Shown piece by piece: positions 24,180 to 35,712 of a stretch of 64,000 nucleotides of DNA (its first letter is position 1; each line of letters opens with the position of its first letter). Source of the DNA: Lasiosphaeria ovina. Taxonomy: Eukaryota > Ascomycota > Sordariomycetes > Sordariales > Lasiosphaeriaceae. The stretch is from positions 1,550,001-1,614,000 of the forward strand of contig JAULSN010000003.1 of NCBI GenBank assembly GCA_033439765.1. The letters run 5' to 3'. The notes beneath the pieces are model-generated. The model had not been told where the DNA came from. It did not search any database and worked only from the letters and a program-made list of their open reading frames with translations. The position numbers were made by a program, and so were the translations under genes.

Positions 24180-24775
24180 CATACGGCGCATGCACAAGAG
24201 ATACTCCATAGAAGGACACTTGGCAATGATAGGTCGCAAAATGAGGAGAGGAATCAGCAAAGATTGTCGCGAGTTGAATTGCCCAACACTGTGGACTTCC
24301 TCCAAAAGGATGGCGATGCCACTATGGAGTGAAATAGCAACCAAAACCACCCGCTGCTCCTCTGTTACATTCGGGTTCTTCCTGTTGTCGAATCTACCTC
24401 TTATGCGGATGCCATCCAAGTTATATTAGGTAGGCTCGTTTCACTAGAATCACATGGGTGCGGCTCTTGCTCCACAGCAAGTCCCCAGTTCCCACTCAGG
24501 ACGGTTTCATATCTCAAAACCAAGGGAAGGGCACGACCCCTCACCTCAGACTGGGCCGTCAGGATTGGCCAAAGGCCCAGAGGCATTCTGTTTCTGGTGA
24601 CAAAAACGGCTAGGCCGGGCCTGAAACCACAACCATCGCTCGGCCATTGAGACCCGACACGCGCTCGACTGGCGACGCCAAGGGGCTGAGTGCTCACTTT
24701 GGCCGGCGCCTAATTTAAGCCCTGGTTGGCTGCCGAAGCGTGTGTGTCATGCATCGCAACCAGGGCAGCTAATAT

Positions 24776-24790
24776 AGTGTACTGTACACT
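24776..24790. repeat. 15-bp palindrome related to the one at 24164
   Basis: AGTGTACTGTACACT has 7-bp perfect arms around a central T. Overlapping it, TACACTGTA at 24785-24793 is identical to the start of the 24164 palindrome. Confidence 0.85.
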
Positions 24791-25990
24791 GTATCTGCCA
24801 CAAACTGCAGCGTGATGGCCTCAACAGCGGGGCGCCAATATGTCACGGCCCGTATTCTACAACCTCCATGATGGCGCCGAGGACAAGAAAAGAGTCATCG
24901 TCATTTCAACAGGGCAGAAGAGGTATCGCTATGCAAGCCCTCGCGCTGCGTTGCGTCTTCAAAATAGCCCAACGAGAACCCCATAGGGCCGAGCTTCTTT
25001 AGCGCCGACGGTTAAAGACTGACACTGCCTCGACTTGCCCTCCACTCAGCACCGTGAGACTGCTCCTGGCCGGCCAACACGCCTTAGAACCCCGTAATAC
25101 CTACCCGGGAGGTTGCGAAGGGGCCAGGCCGAACACAGAGATCCACGTTCCAATTATTTCAGGCCCTCTTCTCTCCAACATCCCGTCGCTTTGCTTGGCT
25201 TCGACTGAGCTGCAAGGACCCGCCCAGGTCCATTTTCCCTCACTTGAATGGGCACTGAGGATATCGGATCATGCCTATAGCACAGTGCACAAAACAATGG
25301 CCAATATTAATCAACGAAGTGGTATCTCTAAACACCCCATGTCTCTATTTCCGCCCAATGACGGGGACGGGGAACCCCGCTACACTCTTCCGTGCACCAC
25401 CGTAAGGTAGAGGAGAGCACCGGCGTTTTGAACCCCACTGTCGAGACTCCAAGCGAGTCCCGATCCAGACCCCTAGTCGGCCTGGGCTTCCAACAAAGAA
25501 GGTAGCGCCCACCTCAGCACCCACAGGACAGTGGCAGGCAACGTCCATCTCACCCGCCATCGCAGCCTGGACCACCCGACGTCCATGCTTTTTCCACGGA
25601 TTGACCCACCCCTTCCTTGCCCGCCCGTGACTTGTCGCGCTGCTCTTTGCTCCTCTTTACCTCTCTGCTTCCCCCCATGACTGCCTTCGTCGATAGCTTT
25701 GTCTTTTGTCGCAACTGCCGTAGTAACTGGTCGCTGTTCGAGGTCTTTATTTTATCTTTCTCGAGTGAGCGCAACAGCTCCTCACGGCGACGCAAACGAC
25801 CTGCTCAAAGTCCCCCCTCCGGCCTCTTCGTCGCTCACATCCCCCGCCTCCCTAGGTAGTCAAGAGCGGGGCAACTTGTCGCGCGCCTGTCGCAAGACAT
25901 CTCCCCCCGCCCGCCAGGTTCAGGGTAAAGCTCCCACCTGCAAAGCTGGTATGTTGTGTGTGTGCTCATCTCCAGCTACACTCGTCAATA

Positions 25991-26062
25991 TTCTCTGTCC
26001 GTCTGTCTTTCTGCCCGTCTTCCTGTCTGCCTGTCTTCCTGTCTGCCTGTCTCTCTCCATCT
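25991..26062 (+). repeat. Pyrimidine-rich tract with a 16-bp tandem repeat
   Basis: The plus strand is almost all C/T with spaced G residues (CTGT/CCGT/CTGC words). CTTCCTGTCTGCCTGT occurs as an exact tandem pair at 26019-26034 and 26035-26050. It lies about 1 kb upstream of the MAPK start codon. Confidence 0.9.
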
Positions 26063-27086
26063 CCGCTCAAGTCCTCCGAGAAAATGATGCCGGTACGCTT
26101 TCCAGCAGGCCATCGGTCCCTGCCTGAACATGGAAATGGGACACCCTGGCCGGCCTTGGACTAGCTGTCTTCTCACAGGCGTGCAAGCTGTAAGCCCTTT
26201 CCAATGTTGGAAAAACGTTCAAAGACCAGGCGAGGCGTCTGATCGCCAGCCTAGTCGTCCACTTCCCCCACCCCCTCTTCTCAACCTGCGAGCGCATGGT
26301 CCCTCACGGCCGCCCGACAGCTTCTGGAAGCCTTTCTTAGTCGTACCCACGTGCCCCTTAATCGCCAACCGCTCTCGCTCCTTACCATTTGATCCCTGAT
26401 CGCCGGACCGTGGCGTGTGCTCTGCCTGGTATTTCCCCTATCTATAGTGCCGAATGTCAACTTCATGTAATCTTGGGTATCCGCGGCTTTTTCTGACATC
26501 CGGGTGCTTGGCCACTGAGCGCAGCGATCGTCCCAACTTTCGGATCCTTGGCCGCATTGTATTTCGCCTCTTTGCCCATTGGATTTCCCAAGCTAACAGC
26601 TGTCGCGCAATCCTGCAGACAAACCTCGCTCCGTCGAACAGAGAACTGCCATCCGGAATTCTCGTCGCTCCCGGTATTTTTTTTGGCGTTTCACCAAGGC
26701 AGCAAATAAATTTGCAATAGAATTCGGTCTCGTCCAAACAATCCGCGTGCTCGGTCTCTTGTTCTGTCCGCCACGTTCAAGACCTGGACCTAGACCCAGA
26801 CCTGTATCCAACACAAACCCGGCCACTCCTTCTCTTACCAACAAGCAGCGACCATTTTTATCACCCACGAGCTCCCAACTGCTGCTTTGATCGGGGTCAG
26901 CGGTATCTGGTCCCTAACCCCAATACTCAACCTGTCCTCAGGCTCTACATACCACTCCCCGTCTCCCGCGCCCGAGATTGGCCTTTCAATCCCACAGCTG
27001 CGCCCAAGTGTTTGTTCACACTTGCTCGAGCCACCTTGTCGTCGCCTCTCAACCGCATCAGCGTTCTCCAGATACTTTGATTGAAA

Positions 27087-28341
<1,255 letters not shown>

Positions 28342-29284
28342 GAGAAACCGGATAGCTTTTGTCTCGAGTTCCCTTTGTGGAATCCCGAGATGGTGTACTT
28401 TTCGGCTGGATGATTGGCTTGACTTTGTTCAAGGTGGGGGAGGGGGTGCTTCTGAATTACAGAAGGCAGACTCTGTCCGCTTGGATACCCAAACCCTGTC
28501 TGGATCGGGCTAGCGGAGCGATAAGCGAAGATGCGGGATATGAATCTGAAAGGTGGTCAAATATCCAGGGATGGATTTGCTTAGAAGAATTGTCGGTTTA
28601 ATTTCGACTTCGTTTTTTCTCATGACTTTTATGCGGTAATGTATACTCCTTTGGCCGGCAGGATGTGCCAGGAAAGGATTGTTTTGGGCTTTATCTACTA
28701 TACAGACGAGTTCGAGGGTTTCTTTTGATAATAAAAAGCGGTTGTAGTCTTGATTGGGGTTGGGGGAAGGGGAATAAGACCTTGGAAAAACTGAGCCGTT
28801 ATCTGACCACCGGGGAGTGGCGGACGGGCGGGCATGGCTCACACGTGGTAACCCAATTTCCCATGCTCCTCCCAACCTCTTATGATATCGTTTCTTCACG
28901 ATATCCATCCAGATGTAGTAGCGTGTTCGAACATCATGGGCAGAGCGTGAAACCTAAGGCATGTGGATAGAGTAGGGTGGTACTACCAGGTACCTAATAT
29001 GGTACCCAAGTTATCTCTTGCTAGGTAAGGTACCTAGTCAATAACATGAATCTGATAGCTTTGTTCATTAGACGTGCCCCTTAGTCCTTCCCCGCTAGTA
29101 CTTGACCCAAACGCCGTGCCAGAAACGCCCATTCCTTCCAGAAGACGAATTTACTTATCCACTCCTGCCAGCTTCAGTCCCATTGAAGGACCAAAACACA
29201 CAAAGCTCTCCTTATTTTGAATACAAAGATATCAATTGACCATCCATGCCCAGTATCGTACTTAGCAGCCATGCGCTTCAAGGC
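28342..29284. other. Convergent 3' intergenic region, MAPK / OXR1
   Basis: This is about 0.9 kb between two convergent genes. It carries a dense run of GGTACC/ACCTAGG-type words at about 28976-29042. No gene was seen. Confidence 0.4.
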
Positions 29285-30504
29285 TCAACGGCCACCTGCA
29301 CCAATCACCCACATCTCGACACCAAGGACCCCAAACTTTTCGCCTTCGTCACTCAGCCGCTCGTTGCCAAATGTTGGGCACGTCGAGCTCTTGCCCCTTT
29401 CGAGGCTGCCATCAAGCCATAACCCATACTTGCCGTCACCGGCACCGACACTCAAAAAATGGGATTCGCAAAGTATGTAATACTCATTGACGCCGCTATA
29501 AGGGAAGGCCTTGAAGCGGATTGACGGCGAGCCTAGGGTTGTTGCGAGGCTACCAACACTAGCTGTGTCGCTATTGTTCAGGGTGCTGGAGGTCGACAGG
29601 CTTGATGACTGGCTATAGAGACCTAAGGATCGGGCCGCGGCAATAGTTGTAGTGCGCGCGGTCAGGTGAGAGGTATCGGCAGAAGGAGGAGGCGGAAGGG
29701 ATGCTAGAACGGAGGCCCGCCAGAGGAAGCACTCTCCAGTTCCGAAGTAGCTTGGGGCTGGGTGTGGGTAGTCGGAAAGGTAAGCGCCAAAAATCTAGGC
29801 ACAAAAAAAAACACGTGTTAAAAGATGAAGCCCGTCCGTCTTAAGTGCAGGTTGTGAAGTAGATAGAGGCACTTTGCGCGAGAAACGGCCGGTATATGGG
29901 ATACTCGTAGAGGACTCACCCCGCCCTCGCAATCTTTAACCACCAGTACAAAGCCTACTCGCCTCCCCTGGTATGCAGCGCACTTTTCGTAGAGCGTGGC
30001 TAAGCTGGCGCCGTCCTGATCAAGACTATACACCAGGTTCCATTCATCCCCAATACTTAGACGTGTAGGCACCATAATGCGAACTTCTTCCGCAATGGCC
30101 GTGGTCAGCAGCCTGGCCTCTGGCGTCGTGTCATCCGAAAAGCCATTGAGCCGCAGTGGCTCGAGCGGCGGGGGTCGCATTGGCGACGCGGTCCGATACG
30201 TGTGCGGCGGAGTATATACGCCGTCCAGGCCGCTGCTGTGGAGGTTCCCACCACCGGTGGGATACGTCTGGGAATAATGGAAGGACGAGTTAAAATTGGG
30301 TGATGTCGACGGAGAGGCGGTGTCCGACGAAAACCGGCGGACGAGACCGCCCCAGAGGCTGGATACCGATGACGGCAAGAAAGCCGAAGAACCAGCGGAG
30401 GCTCCTGTTGGCGTAACTGCGTCTGGTGAATGTGTAGGCGACGAGTTGTATTCGGTATTACGAGGACGAAGACGGTTGTCCTGCTGCGACGAGTAGGAGC
30501 TCAT
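29285..30504 (-). CDS. OXR1: TLDc-domain oxidation resistance protein Oxr1
   Basis: Oxr1 proteins protect against oxidative stress. In yeast the TLDc domain binds and disassembles the vacuolar H+-ATPase. Exons are 30504-29920 and 29794-29285, with a phase-0 intron (GTGAGT...CCTAG), giving 364 aa. The first about 120 residues are Ser/Pro-rich and disordered. The TLDc domain follows: ARLLTTAIAEEVRIMVPTRL, WNLVYSLDQDGASLATLYEK, GFVLVVKDCEGG joined across the intron to IFGAYLSDYPHPAPSYFGTG, then ECFLWR. It ends with NEYYILCESHFLSVGAGDG, YGLWLDGSLERG and the closing VLGVEMWVIG. A Ser/Thr-rich insert of about 60 residues interrupts the domain after ECFLWR, as is common in fungal Oxr1. The start ATG is the first giving this composition. 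Confidence 0.92.
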
Positions 30505-30895
30505 GGTTCGGCGAGCGTGCAAAAGGAGGCGCGTTTGTTCGCAGGCACAACCCGATAGCACTATCACGTAATGTGCGGAGCGTCGGCAAGAGGGGTGCCG
30601 TGCTTCGGTATAGTGCCGGACGTCAACAAATACATGGGTTTCTTTCAGACGAGAAGAGTTGTGCCGTGAAGTTTAACAAGAAATGCTGCGTATGATGATG
30701 GTGGCGTGGCGGCCAAGTCGGATATCAAGAAACGCCCCTGCAATGCAAGGATCCTGCGAGGAGGCGGCAGCCGTTAGTGTCTTCAGGCACGTTTGTATTT
30801 AATGTATTTTTAAGTAGTTTCTGCGTCAAAAATGCCCAAAAGTACATAAAGGGTACCGAGTATGTTCATGGGTGGATGTTGACAACTTTACTAAG
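30505..30895. promoter_or_regulatory. Upstream region of OXR1, left of MITE copy 2
   Basis: This is about 390 bases between the OXR1 start codon (minus strand) and the second MITE. No coding signal. The MITE therefore lies in the OXR1 5' flank and the HEM4 3' flank. Confidence 0.35.
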
Positions 30896-31176
30896 TACGG
30901 AGGATCGGGCAAAAAGAAAGGGTCACCTTCCCCAGTACCTTCCCAGTGCAAGGCTCAGAACGCCACGTTCCAGAATTGGCTAAGCTTCCTACGCCAGCTG
31001 CCTGGTTAACAAGCCGATCCTCCATAGTGTAGAAAGATAACGATCTAGGGGCTATTACAGGGGGATTATCAATTCTGAAGCCCTGGGCCGCCACCTGGCA
31101 AGATAGTTCGTACTATGGGAGTTTAAAACTTGGCTACTGTGGAGGGTGACCCTTTCTTTTTGCCTGAGCCTCCGTA
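30896..31176. mobile_element. MITE copy 2 (281 bp, TA-flanked)
   Basis: This is homologous to the element at 2725-3007. It has the same TACGGAGG...CCTCCGTA ends, GGGTCACCTTCCCCAGT after the A-rich left arm, and shared internal blocks (CGCCAGCTGCCTGGT, then AACAAGCC; CTATTACAG; CACCTGGCAA). Its right arm reads GGGTGACCC, T-rich, GCCTGAGCCTCCGTA. The two copies differ by many substitutions and small indels, so neither is a recent duplicate of the other. No coding capacity. Confidence 0.85.
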
Positions 31177-31341
31177 CCTGAAGGCGGCTTGATTCAGTGC
31201 GGGGGAAGAGGGGTTCAACCCTGAGTGACTGCTGTGGTAGGTAGGGTTCTAAAAGATGATCCAAAGTCCAGGGTTTCCCAGCTCCCACCTGAATTGCTAT
31301 CAAAATACGTGCACATGGTGGTCAAAGCCTCTATATCTCAT

Positions 31342-32250
31342 TCACCTCAACAGGAGCTTGCTAAAGTGGGTGATACTCTGCCAAACACCTTCTGGACTAG
31401 GATGCTCGGAGCAGACGTCTGCATCGAAATGGAATTTCCGCTTTAGATAATCACAAGTTGTCGGCCCTATAGTCGCGATAAATGTGTTGCGGCCTGGCGG
31501 TTTTGGCTTGGCTTTCCCGCTGGCCTCGTCCAGCATGTCGAGCGCGCCCAGCATGCTGTCACACCCACTGGGAGAGAAGACTACGACCCATCTCACTGGT
31601 CGATTGGTCGTCTTCCGCAGAAGCTGCTCGAATTCGCCTCTGAAAGCTGGCATCTCCCCAGTTCCATAGACGACAACTTCGGCAACCCGGATCTTCTTCA
31701 TCGGAGGCAATTCAGCCCCGGATAAGACCCGGGGGATGATGTCTCGCCGTTGCTCGCCGACCAGAAATAAGAGGGGCGGTAAGGAGGGGCGGTCTTTGTA
31801 CCAGTCCCCATAGTGGTCAAGGATGAAGTGGGCAAGACTTTCGCCATTCCCTGTGTGCTCGCCAAATATTTGTAAAGGCGGTCCCTGTGTTACCGCTCGC
31901 AGGGCGCGAGTAGTGGCTGGCCCGACGCTGTAAACCGGGACGTCCTGGAGATAGGGCCACCCTCCCTCGCAGCTCCGCTCATCCTGTACCAGTTTGGCAA
32001 GGACATCGACAGCCCTTTGGGATGTAAAAATAAGACCACCATAGTCGCAGCTCGGGTCCGTGCCTATTGACTTGGTTTGGAGAAGAGTCCGCACTCTGGC
32101 CATACCCACATCGTCGAACCGATGCTCGAGAACGGGAACAAAGGTTGGCTCGAAAGCGAATCCATCGGCCTCGGTCACGAATAGCTCTTCGTAAGCATCG
32201 CCGGGAGTCGATCGGGTCTTGAGAAATAAAATGGGGGTCGTCTGCAACAT
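31342..32250 (-). CDS. HEM4: Uroporphyrinogen-III synthase
   Basis: This enzyme cyclises hydroxymethylbilane to uroporphyrinogen III with inversion of ring D, the fourth step of heme synthesis, in the cytosol. It is a single exon of 302 aa. The HemD two-domain fold is visible: the N-terminal ILFLKTRSTPGDAYEELF, GGLIFTSQRAVDVLAKLV and PVYSVGPATTRAL, a linker, then LLFLVGEQRRDIIPRVL and the C-terminal WVVVFSPSGCDSMLGAL, FIATIGPTTCDYL and HPSPEGVWQSI. HemD proteins are poorly conserved, but the order of the Ser/Thr-containing loops and the length fit well. It is divergent from ERV1 with only 258 bases between start codons. Confidence 0.9.
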   Translation of the reverse strand: MLQTTPILFLKTRSTPGDAYEELFVTEADGFAFEPTFVPVLEHRFDDVGMARVRTLLQTKSIGTDPSCDYGGLIFTSQRAVDVLAKLVQDERSCEGGWPYLQDVPVYSVGPATTRALRAVTQGPPLQIFGEHTGNGESLAHFILDHYGDWYKDRPSLPPLLFLVGEQRRDIIPRVLSGAELPPMKKIRVAEVVVYGTGEMPAFRGEFEQLLRKTTNRPVRWVVVFSPSGCDSMLGALDMLDEASGKAKPKPPGRNTFIATIGPTTCDYLKRKFHFDADVCSEHPSPEGVWQSITHFSKLLLR

Positions 32251-32508
32251 TTTCCGCGGCGCATCGGTCGGGCGTGAATTGGTGTTGACGATGTTGAGAG
32301 TTCAGAGGGCTTCTTCTCTGGTCCATCTACGGACACTGGACTGGTAAGGTACCATCGCCCCACCAGAGCTTTATCGATAACAGATAGATGCTTGCTTCGC
32401 GCGTCACCCGCCGCTGACAAACTGGTACTGACAACTAGTACCAGAGAGAAAGCCAGCAGCGGTTTGACCAGGTCTGGTTATCTTTAGCTGCGTCCTGTCA
32501 GACCTGCT
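32251..32508. promoter_or_regulatory. Compact bidirectional promoter, HEM4 / ERV1
   Basis: These 258 bases separate the two start codons. They contain a perfect 10-bp palindrome TTATCGATAA (32371-32380). They also contain an 8-bp inverted repeat CTGGTACT / AGTACCAG (32422-32429 and 32437-32444, 7-nt spacer). Either could be a dimeric factor site; that is inference. Confidence 0.55.
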
Positions 32509-33168
32509 ATGGCCGATAAGTTGAGCCCAAGCACGTCTGCTAAAAGTAGCGGCGCTGCAGAGTCGACTCTGGCAGCACCCCCAAAACGGATTGCTAAAGG
32601 TGTTGTCCTGGACAAGGACGGGAAGCCGTAAGTCGGCATGGCTTTTGGTTTTCATATCGTTGCGTCACATGGCAGCGATTTATCTGCCTCCCATCAACAA
32701 TCGATCGGCTAATCGAACTCATGTAGATGCCGACCTTGCACGTCTTTCGCTGCGTGGGCATCACAGACCTCATCGTCGCTCAAAGCGACGACAGCCAAGA
32801 CAGCCTCCGCCGTATCCGCAACGCCGAGGGAGTGCCCTGCTGATGTCGAGACGCTCGGCCGCAGTGCATGGACCTTATTGCATTCCATCGCAGCCACATA
32901 TCCGACTCTCCCAACGATCACAGAGCAGTCGGACGTCAAGGGTTTTATGATGCTATTCGCAAAACTCTACCCCTGTTGGGTTTGTGCCGAGGATTTTCAG
33001 CAATATATACAAAACCAGGAAATCCGCGCTGGCAGCAGAGACGAGTTTGGCAACTGGCTATGCGAGGCACACAACGAAGTCAACAAAAAACTAGGAAAGC
33101 CGGTGTTTGACTGCTCCAAGTGGGAGGAGAGGTGGAGAACTGGCTGGAAGGACGGGAGCTGCGACTGA
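32509..33168 (+). CDS. ERV1: FAD-linked sulfhydryl oxidase Erv1/ALR
   Basis: Erv1 reoxidises Mia40 in the mitochondrial intermembrane space, passing electrons to cytochrome c or oxygen, and so drives disulfide-coupled protein import. Exons are 32509-32627 and 32727-33168, with a phase-2 intron (GTAAGT...TGTAG), giving 186 aa, close to yeast Erv1 (189). The intron splits the flexible shuttle arm, whose disulfide CRPC (residues 41-44) is formed only after splicing. The FAD domain holds LGRSAWTLLHSIAATYP, the active disulfide CWVC (123-126), GNWLCEAHNEVNKKLGKPVF and a C-terminal Cys-Trp region. All functional cysteine pairs are present. Confidence 0.95.
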
Positions 33169-34003
33169 AAACCGCCAAGTCCTGCGCCTTTGTTACTACG
33201 GACATTCCAGTCGAGTTTATGTGATTACCTATTGTACGAATTGTGTATCAGAACGAGGACGGGGTCATGGACGCAGCGCGGCATTGGGTGTTTGAGGTCG
33301 GCAACATTGTTTACCCCCCTCTTGGCCGTCTACCTAGCCAGCGCATATTTTCTTACATGTTTGAATACTCTGGGTCTACTCTTAGACAGCCAGCCTCCTC
33401 TCAGCCTTGAACATATAAATGCAAATGTAAGTAATGTACAATACAAATAAGCATTAGCCAGCCCATTGGTGGATTCTGGCTCGCTAGTGAACAGATGGCG
33501 TCGTTTGTTAACAGGAAGAGCCGAGCCGGATCATGTCGAGACCCATCTGAGGTAACTTACTTAGGTATCTTAGGTGTATTTAGCGGTTCCAACTACCTAC
33601 CTAACTAACTTACTTGCAGAGTAGGCGTTTAGGATATGATCGATTACATCAGACGTACGTAAGGCTTCTCAAACCTCCTAGCCGGCAATGCATCTAACAT
33701 CATACTTCGTCACCTATTACAGCTCGCGTTCAAGGGCTGACCTGCTCATTATTGACAACTGCGGCCGTTTGACATATACTTGACAGCTCCCACTGATCGG
33801 CTGGCCGTGGGAGCTAGAATCACTCGCGTGGCAATACTAGGTCACTCCCATTTCGTCTTGCTCCCACACAAAAGAGCTGCTGGTGTTTCAGGTTACCGTG
33901 GCCACCTTGTCTTCCAACTCGAATCTCTTGACTACGAGGATTCCAGACAGGCCTGTGGAATTATTACCGCGGACGGCGAACAGGGAGATCCAGATCCATC
34001 AAA
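33169..34003. other. Intergenic region, ERV1 to the damaged PDC gene
   Basis: This holds the 3' flank of ERV1 and the 5' flank of the pyruvate decarboxylase-like gene. ACTTAGGTATC and ACCTACCTAACTAACTTACTT words cluster at 33549-33622. An open frame runs in from 33780 but has no protein-like content before the decarboxylase homology. Confidence 0.4.
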
Positions 34004-35712
34004 ATGTCGCCGGATATTCGAACAGAGAGCCTCAAGAAGCCCGTGGCGGTGGCCGAATATCTGGTTCACGCGGCTGCACCAGATTGGCATCCGCTCAGTT
34101 TACGGCCTACCGGGAGACTTCAACCTCACGGCACTCGACTACATCCCGAAAGCCAAGCTCCAAAGGGTGGGCAGTGCCAACAAACTCAACGCCGGCATGT
34201 ATGACCCTGACCTTGGCAAGGATGGTTGTGCGACGGGCTTACCAAGTGTGTCATAGCATACGCAGCCGATGGCTATGCCCGCTCAAGGGGATTTCGGCGC
34301 TCGTCACCACCTTTGGTGTAGGTGAGTTGTCGGTAATGAATGGCGTCGCCGGCGCTTACTCGGAACACATCCCCATGGTGCACATCCTCGGCTGCCCGTC
34401 GACAATCTCACGGCGGAATGGGATGCTGCTGCACCACACTCTTGGCAACGGCGACTTCAACGTGTTCGCGGGTATGAGCTCGCGGGTTTCGTGCGATGTT
34501 GCTAGGCTAACCAAGCCTGCCGAGATTGCCGAGCAGATTGACCATACGTTGCGGGAGTGCTGGATACGTAGCAGACCCGTTTACATCATGTTCGCCACCG
34601 ACATGGCCGAGAAGCAGGTCGAGGGTCGGCGGCTCGACACGGCCATTGATCTGTCGGAACCCAAGAATGACGTCGAGCGCGAGGACTACGTTGTTGAAGT
34701 TGTTTTGAAATACCTACACGCCTCCAAAAAACCCGTCATCCTGATCGATGCCTGCACTATCCGGCACCGAGTTTTGGGCGAGGTCCGAGACCTGGTGAGC
34801 AAGACGAGACTGCCCGTCTTCGTAACCCCGATGGGTAAAGGCGCCGTGGACGAGAACTCGCCAAGTTACGGCGGTGTCTACGCGGGCTGCGGATCAAGTC
34901 CAGATTTCATAGCTCAGGTCGAAGGCTCCGATTTTGTCCTGTCTGTCGGGTCGCTGAAGAGCGACTTCAACACGACAGGATTCTCTTACCGCACTTCGCA
35001 ACTTACTACCATCGACTTCCACAGCACGCACTGCGCAGTTCGCTATTCCGAGTACCCGGGGGTTACAATGCGAGGTGTGCTCCGCAAAATCACTGAGTGC
35101 GTCGACTTGACCCGCCAGTCACCGCCCGACATGCCAATGGTGGTGAACGAAGTGGCCAAGAACCGCGACAGCTCCCAGACTATTACCCAGGCTTGGTTCT
35201 GGCCCAGACTGGGCATGTATCTCAAGGAGGGCGACATCGTTGTTACAGAGACCGGCACTGCCAACTTTGGCATCTGGGAAACAAAGTTCCCTGCCGGGGT
35301 GACGGGTATCAACCAGATACTTTGGGGCAGCATTGTTTGGTCGGTGGGCGCGGCACAAGGCGCAGCACTAGGCGCGCGAGACATGAACCTAAACCGCCGC
35401 ACCATCTTGCTTGTCGGTGATGGTTCATTCCAGCTCACAGTGCAAGAGGTCAGCACCATGATCCGTCACGGTTTAAACATTATCCCGTGGAAGTACACAG
35501 AAATCCCCGGCATGTTCGAAACCACGGACAAGCAGGTTAAGAAATATGTGGTTGAGACCAAGGATGAAGTTAATAGGCTTCTCACGAACAAGGACTTCAC
35601 CAACAGCCTAGGTTTGCAGTTTGTTGAGCTGGAGATGGTGAGGGACGATGCTCCTCATGCCCTGAAACTCACCGCCGAGATAGCGGCGAGAAACAACACG
35701 AAGGCCGACTGA
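34004..35712 (+). pseudogene. Pyruvate decarboxylase-like gene, probably inactive
   Basis: The protein is a thiamine-diphosphate-dependent 2-oxo acid decarboxylase of the fungal PdcA type (pyruvate to acetaldehyde and CO2). Homology starts at the ATG at 34004 ([20 protein letters not shown]). It then continues in another frame from 34065 ([20 protein letters not shown]), one extra base at about 34064. The cofactor-activating Glu of the NELNA motif is Lys here (ANKLNAG). [11 protein letters not shown] at about 34258-34290 is again out of frame with [10 protein letters not shown], which starts at about 34291. From there to the stop at 35712 the frame is open. However, between [11 protein letters not shown]...GLNII and WKYTEIPG the usual stretch of about two dozen residues with the NDGYT Mg/ThDP site is missing. 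An intron near 34200-34256 may exist. Substrate preference cannot be judged. Sequencing error could explain single-base shifts but not the deletion or Glu-to-Lys. Confidence 0.75.

Larger units (their letters stand above)
23643..27086. other. 3.4-kb gene-poor region upstream of the MAPK gene
   Basis: No frame here shows a recognisable protein. The region includes a perfect 16-bp palindrome at 24164-24179, a related 15-bp palindrome at 24776-24790 and a pyrimidine-rich tract at about 25991-26062. Several short frames between 24.1 and 26.9 kb overlap on both strands and look accidental. The right part is likely promoter and a long 5' UTR of the MAPK gene, which is inference. Confidence 0.45.

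Noticed and set aside
33883..34290. An uninterrupted N-terminal extension in frame with the PDC-like C-terminal part
   Set aside because: The translation in this frame is unrelated to decarboxylases. The homologous N-terminal sequence is present in the other two frames of the same bases, so this is a frameshift product.
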